Shown here: in pieces, positions 11,445 through 20,903 of the stretch
Layout of the letters: each line of letters begins with the position of its first letter
Position numbering within the stretch: position 1 is the first letter of the stretch
Assembly (NCBI GenBank): GCA_913776825.1
Contig: CAJYPV010000007.1
Location: 186,001 to 250,000, forward strand
DNA: 64,000 bases
Reading direction: 5' to 3'
Origin: Burkholderiaceae bacterium
Lineage (GTDB): Bacteria > Pseudomonadota > Gammaproteobacteria > Burkholderiales > Burkholderiaceae_C
The notes under the pieces: generated by a model
Databases searched by the model: none
Told to the model about the DNA's origin: nothing
The model's input: the letters and a program-made list of their open reading frames with translations, nothing else
Made by a program: the position numbers and the translations under genes

Positions 11445-12973
11445 AGGCCGGCCCTCTCGATCAGGGCCGCACGCGCGGCTTGCACATCGGAGAAGGCGCG
11501 GCGTTCGCCGGCGATCTCCTGATAGTCCTCATGGCCCTTGCCGGCGATCAGCACGACATCGCGTGCACCCGCCTCGGTGACGGCCTGGTCGATGGCCTGC
11601 GCCCGGTCGACGATGACCTGACGCACCGAGGCGGCCGGCAGGCCGGCTTCGATGTCGGCCAGGATGCGGCTGGGATCTTCATGACGCGGGTTGTCGCTGG
11701 TCAGCACCACGCGGGTGGCCAGTCGCGCGGCGATCGCGCCCATCAGCGGACGCTTGCCCGGATCGCGGTTGCCGCCACATCCGAAGACCACCCGCAGCTC
11801 GCCGCCGCGCGCCTGCGCCAGCGGTTGCAGCGCGGACAGCGCCTTCTCCAGCGCATCCGGCGTGTGGGCATAGTCGACCACCACCTGCGGCAGCTCGCGG
11901 CCATTGCCGACGCGCTGCATGCGGCCGGGCACCGGCGTGACGAGCGCGGCGACGCGTGCGATGTCCTCCAGCGAATGGCCCAGCGCCCGCAGGCCGGCGA
12001 TGACGCCCAGCAGGTTCGAGACGTTGTAGTCGCCGATCAGGCCGGTCTGGACCGGCACCGCGTGCGCGGCTTCGCGCAGGGTGAACGCCAGGCCCTGGGC
12101 GTCATGACGCAGGTCTTCGGCCCAGAGGCGGGCATCGGTGCGGTTCAGGCCGTAGGTCCAGAGATCCAGCGCCTGGCCGTTGACCGGCGGCTGCGCCGCG
12201 AGTTCAGCGGCCAGCGAGACGCCCTTCTCGTCATCCAGATTGAGCACCGCCGCCTGCAGGCCTTGCCAGGCGAACAGCTTGCGCTTGGCGGCCCAGTAGG
12301 CGGCCATGTCGCCGTGATAGTCCAGATGGTCCTGGGTGAAATTCGTGAACAGCGCCACCTTGATCTGGGTGCCGCTGAGCCGGTGTTCTTCCACGCCGAT
12401 GGACGAGGCTTCGATCGCGCAGGCGGCATAGCCGTCATCGGCCATGCGCTTGAAAGCTTCCTGCAGACGGACCGGATCCGGCGTGGTCAGGCCGGTGGCT
12501 TCGATGGAGGCGCTGGTGCCCGCCGGTGCGCCGGGCACCGGAGGCTGGCCGACGCCCAAGGTGCCGATCACGCCGCAGCGAGCGCCGAGCAGCGTCAGCG
12601 CCTGGGCGATCCACCAGGCGCTGGAGGTCTTGCCGTTGGTGCCGGTGACGGCCAGCACATCCAGCCGAGCGCTCGGATGGCCGTAGAAGGCAGCAGCGAT
12701 CTGGCCGCAGCGCGCCTTCAGGTCGGGCAGCGCCGCGATGCGGGCATCGACGAAACCGAAGGCGGCCACGCCCTGGTCCTCGACCAGGCAGGTCGCCGCG
12801 CCGGCGGCCAGCGCGCCCGCGACGAACTGGCGCGCATCCTTGGCATAGCCGGGCCAGGCGATGAAGGCATCGCCAGGGCCGACCGCGCGGCTGTCGGTGC
12901 GCAGCAGGCCGCTGGGCGTCCATTCCTGCAGCCAGCGGGCAGCGGCTTCGGGGGATTTCAGGTGCATCAACAT
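11441..12973 (-). CDS. murE: UDP-MurNAc-L-Ala-D-Glu--meso-DAP ligase
   Basis: MurE adds the third stem-peptide residue. The P-loop is VTGTNGKTSSAWW (GTNGKT at 111-116), the DTRAVGPGDAFIAWPG-like segment reads DSRAVGPGDAFIAWPG, and the motif SDNPRHEDP (DNPR) marks the meso-diaminopimelate-using type. The ATG at 12971-12973 is chosen: it lies just after the ftsI stop (12987-12989). A longer frame would start 50 codons inside ftsI and shows no family similarity there. A second ATG two codons later is also possible. The product of 510 residues is a usual length. It overlaps murF by 4 bp. Confidence 0.95.
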   Translation of the reverse strand: MLMHLKSPEAAARWLQEWTPSGLLRTDSRAVGPGDAFIAWPGYAKDARQFVAGALAAGAATCLVEDQGVAAFGFVDARIAALPDLKARCGQIAAAFYGHPSARLDVLAVTGTNGKTSSAWWIAQALTLLGARCGVIGTLGVGQPPVPGAPAGTSASIEATGLTTPDPVRLQEAFKRMADDGYAACAIEASSIGVEEHRLSGTQIKVALFTNFTQDHLDYHGDMAAYWAAKRKLFAWQGLQAAVLNLDDEKGVSLAAELAAQPPVNGQALDLWTYGLNRTDARLWAEDLRHDAQGLAFTLREAAHAVPVQTGLIGDYNVSNLLGVIAGLRALGHSLEDIARVAALVTPVPGRMQRVGNGRELPQVVVDYAHTPDALEKALSALQPLAQARGGELRVVFGCGGNRDPGKRPLMGAIAARLATRVVLTSDNPRHEDPSRILADIEAGLPAASVRQVIVDRAQAIDQAVTEAGARDVVLIAGKGHEDYQEIAGERRAFSDVQAARAALIERAGL

Positions 12974-12986
12974 GAGGGTTGCCCGC

Positions 12987-14762
12987 TTAAAAACTCTCGT
13001 CCACGGCCTGCAGCTTTTGCGAGGCGACGATCTGGGGCTTGACCTCCAGATCCGGCGCCTCGCCGAGCAGCCGCAGTGTCTGCGCCACGACCTGGCTGAA
13101 CACCGGGCCGGCGACCGCGCCACCGAAATACTGGCCGTTCTTGGGCTCGTCCACCATCACCGCGACGATGATGCGCGGCTTGGAGATCGGCGCGATGCCG
13201 ACGAACCAGGACCGGTACTTGTTGCTCGCGTAGCCCTTGCCTTCCTGCTTGTGCGCCGTGCCGGACTTTCCGCCGACGCTGTAGCCCGGCACCATCGCCT
13301 GCGGCGCGGTGCCGCCGGGGCCGGCCGCCATCTGCAGCATCTCGCGGATGATCGCTGCGGTCTTGGGCGAGAACACCTTGATGCCGGCGACCGGTTCATC
13401 CGGACCGCGCTTGGTCATGGTGATCGGGATGATGTCGCCATCGCGAGCGAACACGGTGTAGGCGCGCGCCAGCTGCAGCAGCGATGCGGACAGGCCGTAG
13501 CCGTAGCTCATCGTCGCCTGCTCGATCGGACGCCAGCTCTTGTAGGGACGCAGCTTGCCGGTCACCGCGCCGGGGAAATTGATCTGCGGGCGCTGACCCA
13601 GACCGATCGCGGTGAACATCTCATGCATTTCGCGCGGCTGCATCATCAGCGCCAGCCGGGCCGCGCCGATGTTGCTGGACTTCTGGATCACCTGCGCCAC
13701 GGTCAGGTCGCCGTGGGGATGGGAATCGGTGGGCGACCAGCCGGAGATCACCACGCTGCGCGGGCCGGTGCTGAGCACGGTGTCCGGCTTCACCCGGCCG
13801 GTTTCCAGCGCGAGTCCCGCGGTGAACGGCTTCATCGTCGAGCCCGGCTCGAACACATCGGTCAGCGCGCGGTTGCGCAGTTGCTCGCCGGAGAGGTTCT
13901 TGCGATGGCCGGGGTCGTAGCTCGGGAAGTTGGCCAGCGCCAGCACTTCGCCGGTGTGCACATCCAGCACCACGACCGAGCCCGCCTTGGCCTTGTTCTC
14001 CGCCACGGCATCGCGCACGCGTTGATAGGCGAAGAACTGCACCTTCGCATCGATCGAGAGCTCGATGTCACGGCCATTGGCTGCGGGCACCCGCTCGCCC
14101 ATGTCTTCCACCACACGGCCGAGACGGTCGCGCACCACCGAGCGGCTGCCATCGCGGCCCTGCAGTTCCTTCTGGAACGCCAGCTCGATGCCTTCCTGGC
14201 CCTGCTCCTCGATGTTGGTGAAGCCCACGATGTGCGCGGCGGACTCGCCTTCCGGGTACTGCCGCTTGTATTCGCGGTCCTGGAAGACGCCCTTGAGGTT
14301 GAGCTCCTTGATCTTGGCCGCGGTCTGGTCATCCGCCTGGCGGCGCAGGAAGACGAAGCGATTGGACGGGTCCAGGCGCTTGTCGAGCTCGCTCGGCGAC
14401 ATGTCCAGCAGCTTGGCCAACTGGCGGCGCTTCACCGGGTCGGTGTCGACCTCTTTGGGGAAGGCCCAGATCGACGGCACGGCGACGCTGGCGGCCAGCA
14501 CCTGGCCGCCGCGATCGCTGATCTTGCCGCGGCTGGCGGGCAATTCCATCTTGTGGGCATAGCGGGCCTCGCCCTGGCGCTGGAAGAAGTCCTCGCCGAT
14601 GAGCTGGATGTAGGCGGCGCGGCCCAGCAGGCCGGCGAAGGCCAGCCCGACCAACGCGACCAGGAAGCGCGAGCGCCACGGCGGCGTCTTGGACGCGAGC
14701 AGCGGGCTGCTCGAGTAGCTGACGCTGCGCGAGGCATTGAGCGTGCGCTTGCGGCCGATCAT
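12987..14762 (-). CDS. ftsI: Septal peptidoglycan transpeptidase FtsI (PBP3)
   Basis: FtsI is the class B penicillin-binding protein that cross-links septal peptidoglycan with FtsW. The 591-residue protein has a cytoplasmic basic N-terminus, one membrane span at about 32-52, and a pedestal domain with ASRGKISDRGG. The transpeptidase domain has active-site triads S308-T-M-K311 (EPGSTMKPF), S362-S-N364 and K497-S-G-T500. Its 4-bp overlap with ftsL and place before murE are canonical. Confidence 0.97.
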   Translation of the reverse strand: MIGRKRTLNASRSVSYSSSPLLASKTPPWRSRFLVALVGLAFAGLLGRAAYIQLIGEDFFQRQGEARYAHKMELPASRGKISDRGGQVLAASVAVPSIWAFPKEVDTDPVKRRQLAKLLDMSPSELDKRLDPSNRFVFLRRQADDQTAAKIKELNLKGVFQDREYKRQYPEGESAAHIVGFTNIEEQGQEGIELAFQKELQGRDGSRSVVRDRLGRVVEDMGERVPAANGRDIELSIDAKVQFFAYQRVRDAVAENKAKAGSVVVLDVHTGEVLALANFPSYDPGHRKNLSGEQLRNRALTDVFEPGSTMKPFTAGLALETGRVKPDTVLSTGPRSVVISGWSPTDSHPHGDLTVAQVIQKSSNIGAARLALMMQPREMHEMFTAIGLGQRPQINFPGAVTGKLRPYKSWRPIEQATMSYGYGLSASLLQLARAYTVFARDGDIIPITMTKRGPDEPVAGIKVFSPKTAAIIREMLQMAAGPGGTAPQAMVPGYSVGGKSGTAHKQEGKGYASNKYRSWFVGIAPISKPRIIVAVMVDEPKNGQYFGGAVAGPVFSQVVAQTLRLLGEAPDLEVKPQIVASQKLQAVDESF

Positions 14763-15079
14763 CGGTGGGCTCCGGCGACTGTGGCGGCGGCGGTGCGCGG
14801 CGCACTGGCCGTCAGCACCGGCGCTTCGGCCGAGAAGGTGATGGCCGGCGAGATCGGGCGCATCTTCAGACGCTCGCGCGCGACCTGCTCCACCCGCAGG
14901 TTGGTGGCCTGAGCCTGGCGGTCCGCGAGCAGGCGCTGATAGTCCGCCTCCAGACGACGGGCTTCGGTCTGGGAGCGATCGACCTCGGTGAACAGGCGGC
15001 GCGCGTCATAGGCGCTGCGGACCATGAACAGGCCTGACACCAGCACCGCGATGAGCAGGATCAGGTTGATGCGGCTCAT
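14759..15079 (-). CDS. ftsL: Cell division protein FtsL
   Basis: FtsL is a small bitopic protein that joins FtsB and FtsQ and activates FtsWI. The 106-residue product begins with an N-terminal membrane helix (about residues 3-22), followed by a coiled-coil-like region with [19 protein letters not shown] and the conserved hydrophobic/basic patch [11 protein letters not shown]. The Ala/Thr-rich C-terminal tail is poorly conserved. Sequence identity in this family is low, so the call rests on size, topology and its position with 4-bp overlaps to rsmH and ftsI. Confidence 0.93.
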   Translation of the reverse strand: MSRINLILLIAVLVSGLFMVRSAYDARRLFTEVDRSQTEARRLEADYQRLLADRQAQATNLRVEQVARERLKMRPISPAITFSAEAPVLTASAPRTAAATVAGAHR

Positions 15080-16092
15080 CGACGGCGCCCTCCCCGCTCC
15101 CCACGACGCTGCTTGCCCGAGGCTTCGGCGGGCGCAGCGGGCAGCGGCGCATCGGTGCGTTCAGCCACGCGCAGGATGGCCGAGCGCGAGCGCGGATTGG
15201 CCCGCACCTCGCCGATCGACGGCTTGATGCGACCCAGCGCCACCAGCGGCAGCGGCTTGGGCGCGGCGAACGGGGCGCGGCGATCGACCTCGTCCTTGCT
15301 GTGGGAGGCGATGAAGTTCTTGACGATGCGGTCTTCCAGCGAATGGAAGCTGATCACCGCCAGACGTCCGCCCGGCGCCAGCAGGCTCAGCGCGGCATTC
15401 AGCCCCTGCTGCAGCTCTTCAAGCTCGGCGTTGACGAATATCCGTAGAGCCTGAAATGTGCGCGTTGCAGGATCCTGGCCCGGTTCGCGGGTTTTGACCG
15501 CACCAGCCACGACTTTGGAAAGCTCGGCGGTGCTTCGTACAGGACTCCCGCCTTCCCGGCGAGCCACAAGCGCCTTTGCAATCGGCAAAGCAAACCGTTC
15601 TTCCCCATAGTCACGAATCACCTGTGCGAGTTGTGTGACGTCGGCCCGGGCGAGGAAGTCCGCAGCGCTTTCGCCGCGGGTGGTGTCCATGCGCATGTCG
15701 AGTGGGCCGTCGAATCGGAAACTGAAGCCGCGTTCCGGGTTGTCGATCTGCGGGCTGGAGACGCCCAGATCGAGCAGCACGCCCTGCGCCTGGGTGATGC
15801 CCAGCGCGGCGAGCTCGGACGCCATGTCGGCGAACGGCGCGTGGCAGATCGAGAAGCGCGGATCGTCGACCCGTGTCGGGCCGGTGGTGGCCGCAGCGAC
15901 GGCCTCGGGATCGCGGTCGATCGCGATCAGCCGGCCGCGCTCGGACAGCTTGGACAGCAGCAGGCGTGAATGGCCGCCGCGGCCGAAGGTGCCGTCGACA
16001 TACAAACCATCCGGATCGTTCAGAACGCCGTCGACGGTTTCGTCCAGCAGGACGGTGGTATGGGTGAAGGAGGGGGACTGCTCGGCGCTCAT
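15076..16092 (-). CDS. rsmH: 16S rRNA (cytosine-1402-N4)-methyltransferase
   Basis: RsmH methylates C1402 of 16S rRNA in the ribosomal P site. The 338-residue protein has [13 protein letters not shown] at the N-terminus, the SAM-binding [14 protein letters not shown] (about residue 33), [21 protein letters not shown] (about 107), and [14 protein letters not shown] near residue 255. The segment at about 15430-15640 uses codons such as ACA, GTA, CTA, AAA and ATA that are rare in the flanking parts of the same gene, although the protein stays conserved. It starts 8 bp after mraZ and overlaps ftsL by 4 bp. Confidence 0.96.
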   Translation of the reverse strand: MSAEQSPSFTHTTVLLDETVDGVLNDPDGLYVDGTFGRGGHSRLLLSKLSERGRLIAIDRDPEAVAAATTGPTRVDDPRFSICHAPFADMASELAALGITQAQGVLLDLGVSSPQIDNPERGFSFRFDGPLDMRMDTTRGESAADFLARADVTQLAQVIRDYGEERFALPIAKALVARREGGSPVRSTAELSKVVAGAVKTREPGQDPATRTFQALRIFVNAELEELQQGLNAALSLLAPGGRLAVISFHSLEDRIVKNFIASHSKDEVDRRAPFAAPKPLPLVALGRIKPSIGEVRANPRSRSAILRVAERTDAPLPAAPAEASGKQRRGERGGRRR

Positions 16093-16100
16093 CGGTCGGC

Positions 16101-16529
16101 TCAGAAACTGAAGTCCTTGAGCGCGTCGGGCAGCTCGGACTGCATGACGGCGGCCTCATGGGCGGCATAGGCCTGGGCATCCCAGAGCTCGAAGTGGCTG
16201 CCCATGCCGAGCAGCATCACGTCCTTTTGCAGGCCGGCGGCGGCGCGCAACTCAGGGGCGACCAGGACGCGGGCGGCGGAGTCGATCTCGACATCCTGCG
16301 CATTGCCCAGAAACACGCGCTTCCAGCCGGCGGCGGACATGGGCAGCGCGGCGACGCGGTCACGGAATTGTTCCCAGGCGGGACGGGGGAAGACCATCAG
16401 GCAGCCTTCCGGGTGTTTGGTGAGCGTCAGCTGGCCGGCGCAGAGCGCCTGCAGCACGTCGCGGTGTCGTGCAGGGACGGACAAGCGCCCCTTGGCGTCC
16501 AACGCCAAGGCACTCGCCCCCTGAAACAC
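16101..16529 (-). CDS. mraZ: Transcriptional regulator MraZ (GTG start)
   Basis: MraZ is a double-AbrB-fold DNA-binding protein that represses its own dcw promoter. The GTG at 16527-16529 is chosen, giving a 142-residue protein starting (M)[18 protein letters not shown] with both DxxxR motifs (DAKGR near residue 11, DSAAR near 85). An ATG 23 codons upstream (16598) keeps the frame open but lies inside the proposed -35 element and ahead of the transcription start, so it cannot be the start if that promoter is right. There is no strong ribosome-binding site before the GTG. It is the first gene of the dcw operon, 8 bp before rsmH. Confidence 0.94.
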   Translation of the reverse strand: MFQGASALALDAKGRLSVPARHRDVLQALCAGQLTLTKHPEGCLMVFPRPAWEQFRDRVAALPMSAAGWKRVFLGNAQDVEIDSAARVLVAPELRAAAGLQKDVMLLGMGSHFELWDAQAYAAHEAAVMQSELPDALKDFSF

Positions 16530-16535
16530 GACATT

Positions 16536-16570
16536 CGCCACTTTGACCCACCAAATTGCACTTTCTCCCA
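16536..16570 (-). promoter_or_regulatory. MraZ-box operator
   Basis: Read on the minus strand, four pentamers recur exactly every 10 bp: TGGGA, TGCAA, TGGGT and TGGCG, separated by GAAAG, TTTGG and CAAAG. The first and third match the known MraZ recognition unit TGGGN with 5-bp spacers; the second and fourth are degenerate. The array starts at the last-but-one base of the -10 element and ends 6 bp before the mraZ start, so bound MraZ would cover the transcription start. Confidence 0.85.
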
Positions 16571-16598
16571 CTTTAATGGGCGATTTAGCGCGGGTCAA
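16570..16598 (-). promoter_or_regulatory. dcw operon promoter (Pmra)
   Basis: On the minus strand a -35 box TTGACC (16593-16598) is followed by exactly 17 bp and a -10 box TAAAGT (16570-16575), a good sigma-70 arrangement. Transcription should start near 16563, about 33 nt before the mraZ GTG. The region upstream (16600-16790) is AT-rich compared with the rest of the window, as expected for a strong promoter flank. Confidence 0.7.
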
Positions 16599-16798
16599 GG
16601 AAATTGAGCGTTTTTCCCAATCAAATCAACTACTTAGCTTGCATTCGCAAGCAACTTAACAAAATAAAAGTCTTTCAAAATGAAGGACTTAAGGTTCGCT
16701 GTGCAAGTGATGGATCAACAAATCGCGGCGATGTACCACCCTGAAACCGGGGATGCAACTGACTGAAATGGGAGGGAGAAGCTTCTGATATAGACGAC

Positions 16799-16820
16799 AA
16801 AAAGGGACCCGAAGGTCCCT
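16799..16820 (-). terminator. Rho-independent terminator after the MBL-fold gene
   Basis: On the minus strand a 7-bp stem AGGGACC/GGTCCCT closes a TTCG tetraloop and is followed by TTTTTG. It lies about 130 bp after the stop of the MBL-fold hydrolase and insulates the dcw promoter from it. The rest of the 16600-16948 gap shows no gene. Confidence 0.85.
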
Positions 16821-16948
16821 GATGGGGCGCATGGCCCGTGTCGATGTGGGCCGAAAGGGGCGACCCGAAAGCCGATCGCGCGAGCGTCGCGACGATCAGT
16901 TCAGGGGCATGGCGGCGCTACAGCCTCCACGCCGCCCTCACCGGGCCC

Positions 16949-18097
16949 TCAGCGCGCGACCGGCGCTTCCTGCCACCAGGCCGGCGTCGGCCCGGGCTGC
17001 ATCACATCGAGCGGCGCGCCGATGAGCGGCGTGACCAGCTCGACCTCCCGAAGCCGCGCGAGCGCGCTGACCCGCTCGAAGGGATCCTGCCAGCGGTGCA
17101 TCGCCAGATCGAAGGTGCCGTTGTGGATGGGCAGCATGCGCTTGCCGCGCAGGTCGATGTGGGCCTGCACCGTCTGCTCCGGCTGCATGTGGACATAGGG
17201 CCAGCGCGGGTCGTAGGCGCCGGTCTCCATCAGCGTCAGATCGAAGGGACCGAAGCGCTCGCCGATCGTCTTGAAGCCGTCGAAATAGCCGGTATCGCCG
17301 CTGAAGAACACCCGCAGGTCGTCATCGACGATCACCCACGAGGCCCACAGCGTGCTGTTGCGATCGCCCAAACCACGGCCGGAGAAATGCTGCGCGGGCG
17401 TGGCCGTCAATTGCAGCCCGGCGATGGTCGTGCCCTGCCACCAGTCGAATTGCTGCACCTTGGCCGCCGGCACGCCCCAGTCGATCAGACGCTGACCCAC
17501 GCCCAGCGGCGTGACGAAATGCTTGACCTTGGGCGCGAGCGCCTGGACCGTCGCGTGATCCAGATGGTCGTAATGGTCGTGCGACAGGATCACCGCTTCG
17601 ATCTCGGGCAGGTCCTCGAGCGCAATCGGCGGCGCATGGAAGCGCTTCGGGCCCATCCACTGGACGGGCGACGCGCGCTCCGAGAACACCGGGTCGGTCA
17701 GCCAGAAGCGGCCGCGCAGCTTCAGCAGCACGGTCGAATGGCCGAGTCGGAACAGCGTGCGATCCGGCGCCGCCATGAGCTGCGAGCGGGTGACCGCCTG
17801 AACCGTCAGCGCCTGCTCCGGCGCCGTGCCGGCGGGCTTGTGGAACAGGACATCCCACAGGATGCCGGCCATCTTTCGAAAGCCCTGCTCGGGCTCCGCC
17901 ACCGGATTGCGGAACTTGCCGTCCGACCATTGCGGGGACTGCTCGATCGCCTGCTCCACCGACGGCGGCTGGCCCGCCGAGCTGGGCGCGGCGGTGGTCG
18001 GCGAGGACATCACACGGGACACGGTCATGGCGAGGACTCCAAAAGCAAAAACAGCCACAAGGCGAGGCGTCAATCGAGCGAGGCGGGACACAGGCAT
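16949..18097 (-). CDS. Metallo-beta-lactamase-fold hydrolase, NAPE-PLD-like
   Basis: The protein carries the metal-binding motif SHDHYDHLD (HxHxDH) and later FSGDTGYFDGF and MLPIHNGTFDLA, typical of the UlaG/NAPE-PLD-like branch of MBL-fold hydrolases; PKRFHAPPIAL is also typical of that branch. The ATG at 18095-18097 gives 382 residues with an N-terminal hydrophobic segment (LVAVFAFGVLAMTVSRVMSS), either a signal peptide or a membrane anchor, so the enzyme probably acts outside the cytoplasm. A GTG start at 18175 would lie inside the operator palindrome and is rejected. It is transcribed divergently from a TetR gene, which probably controls it. The substrate is unknown. Confidence 0.85.
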   Translation of the reverse strand: MPVSRLARLTPRLVAVFAFGVLAMTVSRVMSSPTTAAPSSAGQPPSVEQAIEQSPQWSDGKFRNPVAEPEQGFRKMAGILWDVLFHKPAGTAPEQALTVQAVTRSQLMAAPDRTLFRLGHSTVLLKLRGRFWLTDPVFSERASPVQWMGPKRFHAPPIALEDLPEIEAVILSHDHYDHLDHATVQALAPKVKHFVTPLGVGQRLIDWGVPAAKVQQFDWWQGTTIAGLQLTATPAQHFSGRGLGDRNSTLWASWVIVDDDLRVFFSGDTGYFDGFKTIGERFGPFDLTLMETGAYDPRWPYVHMQPEQTVQAHIDLRGKRMLPIHNGTFDLAMHRWQDPFERVSALARLREVELVTPLIGAPLDVMQPGPTPAWWQEAPVAR

Positions 18098-18173
18098 CAA
18101 ACACTCATCAATCCGTGGGAGACACCCACAAAAAATTGCAGCACAGCGCGGATGAATGCCGCCAAAAACTTGC

Positions 18174-18188
18174 ACTACACAGTGTAGT
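18174..18188. promoter_or_regulatory. Palindromic operator between MBL and TetR genes
   Basis: A perfect inverted repeat, ACTACAC-A-GTGTAGT, lies in the 151-bp divergent region. The half-site GTGTAGT recurs at 18198-18204. A second partly symmetric site centred on CACCGGTG (18228-18235) lies just ahead of the TetR gene. These are the natural binding sites for the adjacent TetR regulator, which would control both directions. Confidence 0.7.
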
Positions 18189-18248
18189 TTTCAGCGAGTG
18201 TAGTGAGATGGAACCAAAAAGTAAACTCACCGGTGTAACATTGACCCC

Positions 18249-18947
18249 ATGACTTCAGACGCCCAGGCGCCCGTGCCCTCCCCCGCTTCCGCCGCTGCCG
18301 ACGAACCCATCCTGGAGGGTTCCGAGCCGGCGGAGCGCACGCGCCTGACCGATCGCAAGCGGCAGGCGATCGTCGATGCGGCGATCGCGGAATTCCGCGA
18401 GCACGGCTTCGAGGTGGCCAACATGGACCGCATCGCCACGCGCGCCCAGGTGTCCAAGCGCACGGTCTACAACCACTTCTCGGGCAAGGACGCGCTGTTC
18501 GACGCGATCCTCGAACGGATGTGGGAGGCGACACAGGCGCAGGTCAAGCTGAGCTATCAGGCAGACCGCCCGCTTCGGGAGCAACTGCTGATCCTGATCG
18601 AGCAGAAGCTGGCGATGTCCGATGATCCGCAGTTCCTGGATCTGGCGCGGGTGTTGATTGCCGAGGCGATCCACGCGCCGCAACGCGCGCGGGACATGCT
18701 CTGTCGCCTGGGCGGCCGCGAAGAAGGACTGACCGTGTGGATCCGCGCCGCCATGGCCGAGGGCCGCTTGAAGACGGGCGATCCGGTCTTTGCGGCGGCG
18801 CAGTTGCAGGCGCTGGTGAAGGGTTTCGCGTTCTGGCCTCAGATCACCATGGGCCAGCCACCGCTGGATGCCGCGCAGCAGCGCCAGGTCGCGGATGCGG
18901 CGGCCGACATGTTCCTGCGCACCTACGCCCAGGACCCGGCGGGCTGA
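18249..18947 (+). CDS. TetR/AcrR-family transcriptional regulator
   Basis: The 232-residue protein has an Ala/Pro-rich N-terminal tail of about 35 residues. A TetR helix-turn-helix follows (RKRQAIVDAAIAEF through VSKRTVYNHFSGKDALFDAI, about residues 37-88). The C-terminal ligand domain is of the AefR-like type. No clear Shine-Dalgarno precedes the ATG (the upstream bases are GTAACATTGACCCC), so the mRNA may be nearly leaderless. It faces the MBL-fold hydrolase across palindromic sites and is most simply its repressor. The ligand is unknown. Confidence 0.9.
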   Translation: MTSDAQAPVPSPASAAADEPILEGSEPAERTRLTDRKRQAIVDAAIAEFREHGFEVANMDRIATRAQVSKRTVYNHFSGKDALFDAILERMWEATQAQVKLSYQADRPLREQLLILIEQKLAMSDDPQFLDLARVLIAEAIHAPQRARDMLCRLGGREEGLTVWIRAAMAEGRLKTGDPVFAAAQLQALVKGFAFWPQITMGQPPLDAAQQRQVADAAADMFLRTYAQDPAG

Positions 18948-19073
18948 CCACAGCCGCGGCGATGGCAGCGCTGACGAATGCGTCGCCGCCAGCCATCGCC
19001 ACCTCCCGGCAGCGAGGGCGCCGCCGCCCCGCGCCACCGCTCCTGCCACGGACCGCTGGCCCCTGGACCTCGC

Positions 19074-20903
19074 TCAACGCGTCATGCCAGACGACGCCGA
19101 CGAGCCGCCGCTGAGCCGGAAACTGCCGACCACATCGGCCAATCGCTGCGCCTGATCCTTGAGGCTTTCGGCGGCCGCAGCGGATTCCTCGACCAGCGCC
19201 GCGTTCTGCTGCGTCACCTGATCCAGTTGCGCAACGGCCTGATTGACCTGGCTGATGCCCTGGCTCTGGTCCTGCGATGTCTGGCTGATCTCGCCCATCA
19301 TCTGGGTGACGCGCTTCACGCTGCCGACGACCTCGCTCATCGTCGTGCCCGCCGAGGTGACCTGACGGGTGCCGGTCTCGACGCGCTCCACGCTCGCGGT
19401 GATCAGGCTCTTGATTTCCTTGGCCGCGCTGGCCGAGCGCTGTGCCAGCGCGCGCACCTCGCTGGCCACCACGGCGAATCCACGGCCCTGCTCACCCGCA
19501 CGCGCGGCTTCGACCGCCGCATTCAGCGCGAGGATGTTGGTCTGGAAGGCGATGCCGTCGATCACGCCGATGATGTCGCCGATCTGACGCGAACTGGCGC
19601 TGATCGATTCCATGGTGCTGACCACCTGCGTCATCGCCACACCGCCCTGCTCCGCGACCCGGCTGGCGGATTCGGCCAGCTCACGCGCCTGGGCGGCGCT
19701 GTCGGCACTGCTGGCGACGGTGCTGTTGAGCTGCTCCATCGAACTGGCCGTCTCCTGCAGATTGCTGGCCGTCTGCTCGGTGCGCTGGCTCAGGTCATGG
19801 TTGCCGGACGCGATCTGACGTGAGGCCACCGCGATCGACTGGCTGGTGTCACGCACCTGCAGCATCACCTGCTCGATCTTCTGCACGAACTGGTTGAAGC
19901 CGCGCGAGATGTCGGCCAGCTCGTCCTCGCCCTTCACCCGCAGGCGTTGGCTGAGGTCGCCCTCGCCGGCGCCGATGTCGTTCATGGCGCGCTTGATGCC
20001 CGCCAGGCCGCGCAGCAGGGTGCCCACCGCCGCTGCGGCCACCAGCGCCGCGGCGGCGGTCACGGCCACCATCGTCCAGCCGGCATTGCGCAGCACGCTG
20101 GTCAGCGCGGACAAGGCTTCGTCCCGCTCCGCCGCCGCGACCAGCACCCAGTCGGTGCCGGGCACGTCGACCGCTTTCAGGAAATAGCGACGATCGCCGA
20201 TGTCGGCGGCGGTCAGCGCCTGGCCGTGGGCCGCCGTCAGCAGCGCGTCGTCGAGCTGATTCGACAGCTCCTTCACCGGCTTGAGTGTCAGTGACGCATC
20301 CGGATGCGCGATGACCTTGCCACTCTTGTCGAGCAGCATGGCGAAGCCGCTCTCGGTCGGCTTGATGGCCTTCATCGTGCTGATCACATCGTCCAGCGTC
20401 ACGTCGGCGCCGGTCACCGCCTTCACCTCGCCGCCCTCCTTCACCGCGCTGGCGAAGGTCACCACCAGCTTCTTGCTGGAGGCCGCCACATAGGGCGCGG
20501 TGATCACCGGCTGATCGCTGCCACTGGCCAGCTTGAACCAGGGACGGGCGGTGGGGTCATAGTCGGCCGCGCGCTGGCGGTCGGGGATGGAAATCATCCG
20601 CTTGTCCGCGCCGCCGACATACGCCAGATCCAGCCGACCCGAATTCAGCGCCTGGCTCAGCGCCGGCCGAGGATCCTCCAGACGAGCCGCCGGCGCCAGC
20701 GCCGCGACCACATCCTTCTGGGTCTTGACCCAGGCCGCGATGCCGGCCGCATGGGCGCTGGCCAGCTCGGTCAGTTGCGATTGCACCTGCCGCCGGGCGT
20801 GGTCGCGCACCGCCCAATAGCTGGCGAAGGTGGCGAGTGCGACCGCCACCACCACGATGGCGATGCTGATCGCGATGAGGCGCGACTTGATGGTTTTCAA
20901 CAC
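19074..20903 (-). CDS. Methyl-accepting chemotaxis protein with Cache sensor
   Basis: This transmembrane chemoreceptor would signal to CheA/CheW. The GTG at 20901-20903 is chosen because AGGAAG precedes it at proper spacing; the longer frame from 21002 lacks a ribosome site. The 609-residue protein has TM1 (about 9-31), a periplasmic double-Cache-type sensor (about 35-275, with [11 protein letters not shown] and TPYV-like strands), TM2 (about 282-304), HAMP, and a cytoplasmic hairpin. The hairpin tip, [29 protein letters not shown], is canonical and is described here by key residues only. No C-terminal NWETF-type pentapeptide is present. No chemotaxis genes lie next to it, so it is an orphan receptor. 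Confidence 0.93.
   Translation of the reverse strand: MLKTIKSRLIAISIAIVVVAVALATFASYWAVRDHARRQVQSQLTELASAHAAGIAAWVKTQKDVVAALAPAARLEDPRPALSQALNSGRLDLAYVGGADKRMISIPDRQRAADYDPTARPWFKLASGSDQPVITAPYVAASSKKLVVTFASAVKEGGEVKAVTGADVTLDDVISTMKAIKPTESGFAMLLDKSGKVIAHPDASLTLKPVKELSNQLDDALLTAAHGQALTAADIGDRRYFLKAVDVPGTDWVLVAAAERDEALSALTSVLRNAGWTMVAVTAAAALVAAAAVGTLLRGLAGIKRAMNDIGAGEGDLSQRLRVKGEDELADISRGFNQFVQKIEQVMLQVRDTSQSIAVASRQIASGNHDLSQRTEQTASNLQETASSMEQLNSTVASSADSAAQARELAESASRVAEQGGVAMTQVVSTMESISASSRQIGDIIGVIDGIAFQTNILALNAAVEAARAGEQGRGFAVVASEVRALAQRSASAAKEIKSLITASVERVETGTRQVTSAGTTMSEVVGSVKRVTQMMGEISQTSQDQSQGISQVNQAVAQLDQVTQQNAALVEESAAAAESLKDQAQRLADVVGSFRLSGGSSASSGMTR

Noticed and set aside
16101-16598. 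Longer mraZ starting at ATG 16598
   Set aside because: The ATG lies inside the proposed -35 box and the extra 23 residues are absent from the family; the GTG at 16529 gives the usual length and N-terminus.
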